Part shown: one piece after another, positions 57,645 through 64,000 of the stretch
Layout of the letters: the number at the start of each line of letters is the position of its first letter
Position numbering within the stretch: the first letter of the stretch is position 1
Assembly (NCBI GenBank): GCA_036250195.1
Contig: JAVHZZ010000003.1
Location: forward strand, 59,251,289 to 59,315,288
Reading direction: 5' to 3'
DNA: 64,000 bases
Origin: Mixophyes australis
Lineage: Eukaryota; Chordata; Amphibia; Anura; Limnodynastidae
Translations under genes and position numbers: made by a program
Notes under the pieces: generated by a model
The model's input: only the letters and a program-made list of their open reading frames with translations
What the model was told of the DNA's origin: nothing
Databases searched by the model: none

Positions 57645-58912
57645 TATATATATATATATATAATCTTCCCACACAGATGACATAGGAAGATGCACTCAAC
57701 TCACAATAAAAATGTGTGAAATGAAACAATATTTTGGTCTTCACATATGTATTTCTTTGTTTTGCATTGGAATAAAGCAAAAAAAATCAGAAAGTCGAAG
57801 CTTATTCTACACAGAAATCCTTAAATGGACCAAACAAAATTATTGGCATCTTTTAGAAGTAGTTAGGAATAATTAGATTTCACACAGGTGATTCTCCTTC
57901 ACATTGGAACTGAACTCACCTGTGGAGAGTAGCAGGTGCCTGCAATATAAAAATCACTCACTGAATGAGCTAAGGTCTAATTCTACTGTTTTGTGTCACT
58001 GTGTGTACTGCAATGAGTATGGAGAAAAGAAGGAAATCCACATAATTGTCTGAGGAGGCCAGACGGAATCTTGTAGCCAAGCATGAACCATCTCAAGGCT
58101 ACAAATCAATCTTCAGAGATCTTACTGTTTCTGTTTCCACCATATAAAATGTTATTAGGAAGTCTAATGCCCATGACACTGCAGCCAGACTCCATGGAAA
58201 GAGAAAACTGCAGCATGGGATTGTTCGGATAGTTGGAGTTTCAACTCCCACCATCCGTTCTCCAACTCAATGAAAGGGGTTATATGGTACAAGGCCCCAC
58301 TGCTGAACGAGAGAGATATGTAAGCAAGCCTGACTGGAGTTTTCCAAGACACACTTGAAAAAGCCAAATTCCTTCTGGGAGAATGTCCTGTGGACGGATG
58401 AATCCAAATGACAGCTTTAGAGATACCAGACACACTTCAAAAAGCACCCAGGAATGGTACAAAACAAGCTGCTGGCTTGTTCTGAAGTGGCCAACAATGT
58501 GTCCAGATGTAGATCCCATAGAACGCCTGTGGAGAGACCAGAAACCAAGAGTTGGGAGAAGGAACTTTCTAATTTGGGAAATCTGTAGCGGTTTGTACAA
58601 GACGAATGGACCATAGTGTCAGTAGAGGTGCAGGAAGCTCATGCATCATCCATGGCTATGGATGACTTTGACCGAAGGCTGTGCTACCAAATATTAAGTC
58701 TAAGGTGTCAATAATTTTGTCAATGCCATTTCTTTTCACATTCTGACTTAAAATTACACACAGCATTCAATACGGAATTAAAAACAAAGTTATGTATATT
58801 AACAGAGATAAAAAATACTGTTGTTCATTTCAACTAATGTTTAGACGAAATGGTGAGTTTTTTTGAAAAAAGTGCAGGGGTGCCAATGTGTTTGGTGATG
58901 ACCCTATATATA
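57645..58912 (+). pseudogene. Tc1-type transposon relic with broken transposase
   Basis: The right end reads AAAAAAGTGCAGGGGTGCCAATG then GGTGATGACCCTATATA. An internal TIR-like block AACAAAATTATTGGCATC lies near 57833. The left end merges with a (TA)n run. Frames recover an N-terminal DNA-binding segment (SEEARRNLVAKHEPSQGYKSIFRDL near 58048, a stop in the next helix, then HDTAARLHGKRKLQ) and, after an internal deletion, the C-terminal catalytic part (TSCWLVLKWPTMCPDVDPIERLWRD near 58464-58540). The last Glu of the DDE triad sits in the PIERLW motif and is present. Multiple stops and the deletion make it inactive. Confidence 0.85.
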
Positions 58913-59187
58913 CTCTACACCACATATACATAATTATAATAAAGTGAAAGAAAAGATACATGAAAATGTGAACACATAAAATAGGTTGAATATGAATCTA
59001 ATGGAGTTAAAGGGCCTGATTAAATAAAGAGCGTAAATGCCGATATGTGCTGTATTTGTGTACAATCACTGCACATGCCTAGAACAGGATTATACACCAG
59101 TGAATGTAAGAACATTCCTGGGAGGAACAAGGAGGGGGAGGGGCGTATGCATGCAGTCAATGTACAGTAAGAGCCGGTGGTAATCGT

Positions 59188-59348
59188 CAGAGCCGTAACT
59201 TTTCTAGCGCCGGGGGCGAGAAAGACAAATGGCGCCCCCTAGCCTTAAATTTTAACCAAATGAACCTAAAATATTCCTAAATTGCGCCCCCTTCAGCATT
59301 GCGCCCTGGGCGGTCACCCCATGTTGCACAGCCCTAGTTAAGGCCCTG
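59188..59348. mobile_element. 161-bp hAT MITE
   Basis: Left end CAGAGCCGTAACTTTTCTAG, right end CTAGTTAAGGCCCTG. GTAATCGT (59180-59187) and CTAATTGT (59349-59356) are a degraded 8-bp duplication (6 of 8). Terminus shared with the hAT element at 26062-32844. Confidence 0.75.
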
Positions 59349-59369
59349 CTAATTGTCTTCATGATTACC

Positions 59370-59828
59370 ACCATTCCGACACAGAGGAGTACTACACTTA
59401 AATTCCGAATGTGGGAAAAAAACTATTGTAATATAAGCGCAGACTTACCTCCAAACCGACGCTGTAGATCTCCGATCGCAGCAGGATGGTGACTCAAAGT
59501 TATTCCGACTAGTCAGGTGTCCGTCAGTAGATTTTCACGTCATTGCGACCTGTATCACTTTTAATTTAAAGCGGGAATGCCAGGACCTCACAGGTTAAGT
59601 GTTTAAACACTTAACACAACATTGCCGCTTTAAATTTTTACAGGTCGTGATGACGTGAAAATCTACTGACGGACACCTGACTAGTCGGAATAACTTTGAG
59701 TCACCATCCTGCTGCGATCGGAGATCTACAGCGTTGGTTTGGAGGTATGTCTGCTTATATTACAATCATTTTGTCCCATGTTCAGAATTTTAGTGTGTTA
59801 CTGCTCGGTGTCGGAATTATCCACACCG
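59370..59828. repeat. long near-perfect palindrome
   Basis: Arms of about 200 bp pair outward from a centre near 59595. The inner 130 bp (for example GATGACGTGAAAATCTACTG against CAGTAGATTTTCACGTCATT) have very few mismatches; the outer part (ATTCCGACAC against GTGTCGGAAT) is more diverged. Confidence 0.85.
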
Positions 59829-60099
59829 TTAAAGAGTACCCAACCCGTAAGAGCATTCCAAGCTCAAGTGCACGCAGGAGCGCCTAATTCATGCTTTGGG
59901 CATCTGAGAAGTACATGTTTCTGTCATATCACTTGCATCAGCTAAAAGGCAGGTGTAAGTGCCGATTGATAATGATAGATGTGGCCATAAGCATGCTAGA
60001 ACATGTGTTTGCTATCAAGAGCAACTGTAAAAATGCATTTTATGTGCAGTAGACATTAATACCATCATGATTTATGTATTGCATGGGGTAAAAAAGTAA

Positions 60100-60407
60100 A
60101 AAAAAACAAAAAAAAAGTAAGCAAGTAAGGCAAAACCATGTTGCATTGGAGGGGGAGTTAAATATAAAATCTGATGGCAGATTTATATTTGGGGTAGGGC
60201 ATGTCCTAGATCAACTTCAAATTTCAGTGTACAAATAAGCGATCAAATATTTGTGTACTACATGAAAAGAACAGACAGTGTTTTCCTTATGTGCAAAATA
60301 ATAAACTAATTTGCACCCCTTGTATTGTAACGTGGTTTTGACCAGACAACTTGAGTAAGAAAACTTACTCAATTTTTTTGCTTAACTTTCCTTAATGAAT
60401 CAGGCCC
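60100..60407. mobile_element. GGGCCTGATTCATTAAGGA element, inverted copy
   Basis: The right terminus TCCTTAATGAATCAGGCCCT is intact; the left one is degraded into A-rich sequence. GCACCCCTTGTATTGTAACG and AACAGACAGTGTTTTCC are the complements of blocks in 5594-5914. Confidence 0.7.
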
Positions 60408-60669
60408 TATATTATTAACCAGTGACAGCCATTAAATACTTTTTCTTTTACTGTACGCTCTGCTGGGACATTATATTCCACATATGTGTTGGACGTATCC
60501 TACAGCATATTGTGTTTGTTAGAGCAGAGCGCACCTAGACCTCTATTCAACGGGAGACATTTATTTAGATCTACGAATATGGATGTGCGTATGTCTGAAT
60601 TGCGTGCGTTTAAAAAAAACAAAAAGCCGTTTACGTTAGTTTGGCGTGTCTTAATGAATCCGGCCCAAA

Positions 60670-61240
60670 AAGTCCTCCCTATAGGAGACTCACTTTATGA
60701 AGTTAGTATATGACTACTATTGGTACTTCATAACAGAGGCCGACAAAAGCATAAACATGAATATTGATTGTGATTTTTTAATAAAAGTGCATCTTTTTTT
60801 CATTGGTTCTGCAATGTTCACCCTAAATTTTGTTGCGTTTCTGTGTGTTTTTGTACAATAAGGGTAACAAACTGGAATATACACTGTTGTAGGAGGATGG
60901 ATGTGAGCACAGGCATTGTGTAAGCAGATAATCCTGAACCTGCAGAATGTGATAGATAGGCCCATGGAGCTACTATGATGTATGGAATACATACTGGGTT
61001 GCGAAAGGGTTAAACTGATTAAAAACAGATTTCCAGGAATATCTTACTATCCTTTGTTTATCGATTGCCTCAAGTGGTCCGCAGCGACCAACAGAGGGCA
61101 AACAGCAAAACGGTCCAAAGAAATACAGACAATACAGTAAACAAATAACACTACAACTCTCAGCACAGCTAATAATAGCCTGGAATGGGGAGCAAGGGGT
61201 ATATTCAGCACAAGCTGAAACCTGTGCCCATGGGCGTTGG
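60670..61240. other. spacer without recognised genes
   Basis: Short frames without motifs. Confidence 0.4.
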
Positions 61241-61244
61241 TGCA

Positions 61245-61750
61245 ACTGACAGGGTCAGAGCCACTTATAGAGGTGTGCATAGGCAAACCGAGGGGGGTTT
61301 CCTAGTGCCTGGAAACACCTCTTCCAGCCTGGGGTACTGTATGCTTGAGGTGGCTGGACCCTGCCCTGCTACCAGCCACTTTGCATATTGTGTGCAGATC
61401 GTTCAAAGCCATCTCTCCCCAACAAGTATTGAAAGCAGCAAGAACAGTTAGGAGAGAACAGGACAGTCTGTCAACTGTTCTGACACACTCAATCAGGACT
61501 TTGTCCTGATTGTAGGGACAGTTGGGAGGTATGTCCCACTTCACACAGCTCTGCTTGAAAAGGGAGAGCTGCGTGCACCTAACCGTAGTGCCTGCAGCAT
61601 TGCCCATGTATATTATGGGGATAGGAAGAGTTGGAGAGCAGCCAAGCACTGTCTAAAATTTTAGCCACGTCTTGAAGCATACTGCCCACGCCCACTGGTG
61701 GTGTGGCATGGAAACCCCTCTCTACAAATCCTGCGTTTGCCACTGGTGTG
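61245..61750 (-). repeat. dispersed repeat shared with 25.2-25.6 kb (inverted)
   Basis: AGGCAAACCGAGGGGGGTTTCC at the left and GGGGTTTGC-type end at the right (AACCCCTCTCTACAAATCC, GCGTTTGCCACTG). The interior is the reverse complement of 25235-25640. Also contains a small AATCAGGACT/AGTCCTGATT-type hairpin near 61490-61515. Confidence 0.7.
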
Positions 61751-61839
61751 ATCACAATGGAGGACTACAGACAAGGGGCAGAGAGTCCATAAAGAGCTGG
61801 AAGTGTAGCTGGTGATCTGAAGATGTAGGTAATGAAAAG

Positions 61840-62235
61840 AGGAATGAAGAGGACCCTGCTTATGAGAGTTTACAATCTAAAGGGGAAAGGGACAGACAAA
61901 CACTTCGGGGTGAGTCAGTGTAAGGGGATCTAGAAATCAGAAAGGAGGGGTTGAAGCAAGATGGGAGAGATGAATGAGGGTGAGGTAGAAGTAGTGGACT
62001 GGTTAAACAGTGGACTGGTAGGCTTTAAAGAAAAGGTGGGTTTTCAAGGAGTGTTTGAAGCTTTGCAGCCTAGGGGATAGTCTAATAGAATAAGGGAGAT
62101 GGTTCCAGTCGTGAGGGGCAGCACAGAAGAAATCATGGATGTGGGAGTTGGACGTGGTTACCAGAGAGGAGGTGAGATGAGTTTGGAGATGTAGGTAGTG
62201 GTGGAGTTGGAGAGGGCTTTAAAAATAGACCCCTA
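61840..62235 (-). mobile_element. L2-clade LINE 3' fragment
   Basis: GAGGACCCTGCTTATGAGAG, TTACAATCTAAAGGGGAAAG, AGGTGGGTTTTCAAGGAGTG and a GGTTCCAGTCGTGAGG block match the other L2 tails in order. The extreme 3' tail is missing. Confidence 0.72.
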
Positions 62236-62974
62236 TCATCCACCCACACCCCATAGCATTATAGTGGATATCACTCTCCAGCAACCATTCCTCTGTGCCG
62301 GGGGGTAATCCCACTGACCATAGTTACAAGCTCTGTGAATTTCCTTGTATCTGTGAAATGATAGAGATCAGGTTTTTTTTTTGCTTTTTCCTACTGGAAC
62401 ATTACACCAACATTTTCAAACCCTGCACATTGGGGTTGCTGACACCACAAAAGTTCTGAATATATTTATGTCTATGTGAAGGTAGCGGTGATTTATTTGT
62501 GCTTCATGTGACTGCCTCAGTCATTAGATCTGCTGCACTCATATAAGGCTACCATATACTTCATATCAGTCCTGTGAGAGCTGAGGAACATGATTATTTT
62601 GTTAGTGCTGTTTCATAACACCATTATTTGCATCCCAAACATAAATTATATCTTACGTAAACCTTCTCTGGTTGGTGCTATATGTTTCTTTATAATTATA
62701 TAGCAAGAGGCTTTGACACATGTGCTAGTTTAGGCATGGCTAGAGCCGCGTGTCTCACCTTGAACATTTATATTTATGTCTTATTTTACCTTTTAACAAA
62801 GTTTTCAACCGTAACTTTTTTTATGTGTATTCCACGTATTTTAACTTAAATTAAATATGTAGTTCTATAAAATATCCAGATCTGTCATCAAATTGTCACT
62901 TAAGAATGCCTAACAAGTTGCCCCCATGGGGTTCCACTGGCTTAGTTTGGATTCCGCAGCGGAGCACAGATCAC

Positions 62975-63010
62975 GAAATGAAGAATTGCTTTCAGAAACG
63001 CGTAGCCAAA
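62975..63010 (+). other. possible degraded hammerhead-like motif
   Basis: ATGAAGAATTGCTTTCAGAAACGCGTAGCC-type layout: ATGAAGA near 62978, then GAAACGCGTA at 62995-63004. It keeps the GAAACGCGT end seen at 48947 but the stem between the two boxes hardly pairs. Uncertain. Confidence 0.25.
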
Positions 63011-63014
63011 ATCC

Positions 63015-64000
63015 ATGAAATTCCAGATGTCTTATTTTTATGAGAGTTATTTATCTTCATGAAAAATGTTAAATAAATAAAAGCTTGTTTAAGTTATGAA
63101 CCTTTGACTTGTTGCAATAAAAGATCACAAAGAAGGCAAAATGTCATTAAACCAAGGGGGAGCAAGTTGTTCAATGGATTTGTGCTTATCGACCAAATGG
63201 CTTCCTGCAGCTGGTATGTAAAAGAAATGAAAAGCAGTAAAACTAGTGTTTATTTTTAGAACTTTCTGTGATGACTTTAGTACTGGATGTTGACAACTAA
63301 CTAAATGTGTTATTAATACTGTTTGCAGAATAACTGTATTCCTTATGTAAGTATTAAAATCACTTTTGACTGACTCTTTAAAGTTACAGTAACCCAACTA
63401 GCAAGAAATCAGCAATTAGCTTCCAGTGGTCTAGATAAAGCTGAAAGCAAATGTGTGATTGGCTGCTGTGAGTTACTGTACTCTAAGATTGTAGTAAATA
63501 AGCCTCCATAAATGTATAATTCCACCGATAAATACAATAGCTCTGGTCAAATTCACTATGGAGTTCAGTTCAAGACCCTTTAATTTTTTTTAGAAGGTAT
63601 AATTTTTTTTTTAAGTTGGCACCCTTGGCTATATATCCATTTTCGAGGCCAATGTATAGGAACATCACAGTTTTGCAACCATTTGCCTTTTTTGAAATGA
63701 GGTTTGACGATCTCCCAATTTTGTTAACCAATTCCGATACTACTCTAATTACTGTAAATTTGGAGGACATGATAGGGGGTACTTGCTGACATTAAGAACT
63801 GCCTGCATACTGTACAAAAGGAGATTCAACTCAGGAGTCCTTGATGGGTCTAAGAGTCATAATATGATTAGGATTGTTTTTACTACTACCTACTCCACTC
63901 ATAGTCATCATAGTTCTAAGAAAACCCTTGAATAGACAGTAGTGGCTTCTCACCTGACACTGAATGACAATATTGGGACAAGTCAACTTATAATTTACAG
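63015..64000. other. spacer to the window end
   Basis: AT-rich, short frames without recognisable family motifs. Confidence 0.4.

Larger units (their letters stand above)
59012..60666. mobile_element. composite inverted-repeat element (GGGCCTGAT family, copy 4)
   Basis: Left end GGGCCTGATTAAATAAAGAGCG, right end CGTGTCTTAATGAATCCGGCCC. It contains two insertions, a hAT MITE (59188-59348) and a GGGCCTGATTCATTAAGGA element (about 60100-60407), plus a long palindrome (59370-59828). The internal block AACATGTGTTTGCTATCAAG with GCAACTGTAAAAATGCA matches copy 1 at 11.8 kb. Stripped of insertions it is under 1.2 kb and non-coding. Confidence 0.6.

Overview
The window looks like a gene-poor intergenic or intronic stretch of a large vertebrate genome, most likely an anuran amphibian. 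That assignment is an inference. It rests on the mix of transposon classes (hAT, Tc1, Harbinger-like MITEs, an L2-clade LINE with a tRNA-derived SINE, a Penelope-like element, chromodomain Ty3/Gypsy elements) and on several short palindromic families that I recognise as typical of frogs. I see no functional host exon, no rRNA or tRNA gene, no CRISPR array and nothing bacterial. Nearly every protein-like segment belongs to a mobile element; the one exception is a processed pseudogene of the SUMO ligase NSMCE2.

Layout. 1-2.4 kb: a decayed Gypsy reverse transcriptase at the left edge, hairpin-rich repeats, and a 776-bp GC-rich MITE packed with CCCGGG palindromes. 2.4-19 kb: sparse sequence with L2 LINE tails, a SINE nested in L2, hAT and palindromic MITEs, and several inverted-repeat elements. 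19-22 kb: a Harbinger-like MITE split by a solo LTR with an internal higher-order tandem repeat, then a second solo LTR; both LTRs have perfect 5-bp target duplications. 24.9-32.9 kb: a nest in which a palindromic MITE abuts a hAT element that was split by a nearly complete 5.8-kb Ty3/Gypsy chromovirus on the minus strand. 33.6-36.3 kb: a SINE split by a 2.3-kb hAT element whose interior is a 1.8-kb minisatellite. 37-44 kb: an inverted-repeat DNA element family and two L2 fragments in opposite orientation. 45-50 kb: a decayed second Gypsy element, a Penelope-like GIY-YIG fragment with a hammerhead-like RNA motif, and a SINE. 51-57 kb: a hAT transposase pseudogene, repeats of its 3' module, and the NSMCE2 retropseudogene. 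57.6-64 kb: a Tc1 relic, a composite inverted-repeat element holding two other insertions and a long palindrome, and an L2 tail.

The best-preserved system is the Gypsy element. It has paired LTRs that differ at about 13 substitutions and one indel by eye, 5-bp flanking repeats (in an AT microsatellite), gag, a G_GGA_AAC slippery site just after the CCHC knuckle, and protease, RT, RNase H, integrase and chromodomain. Its primer-binding site matches its own predicted RNA 5' end rather than a tRNA, which is the Tf1-style self-priming arrangement. Two small lesions (an amber codon in gag and a homopolymer indel in pol) break it.
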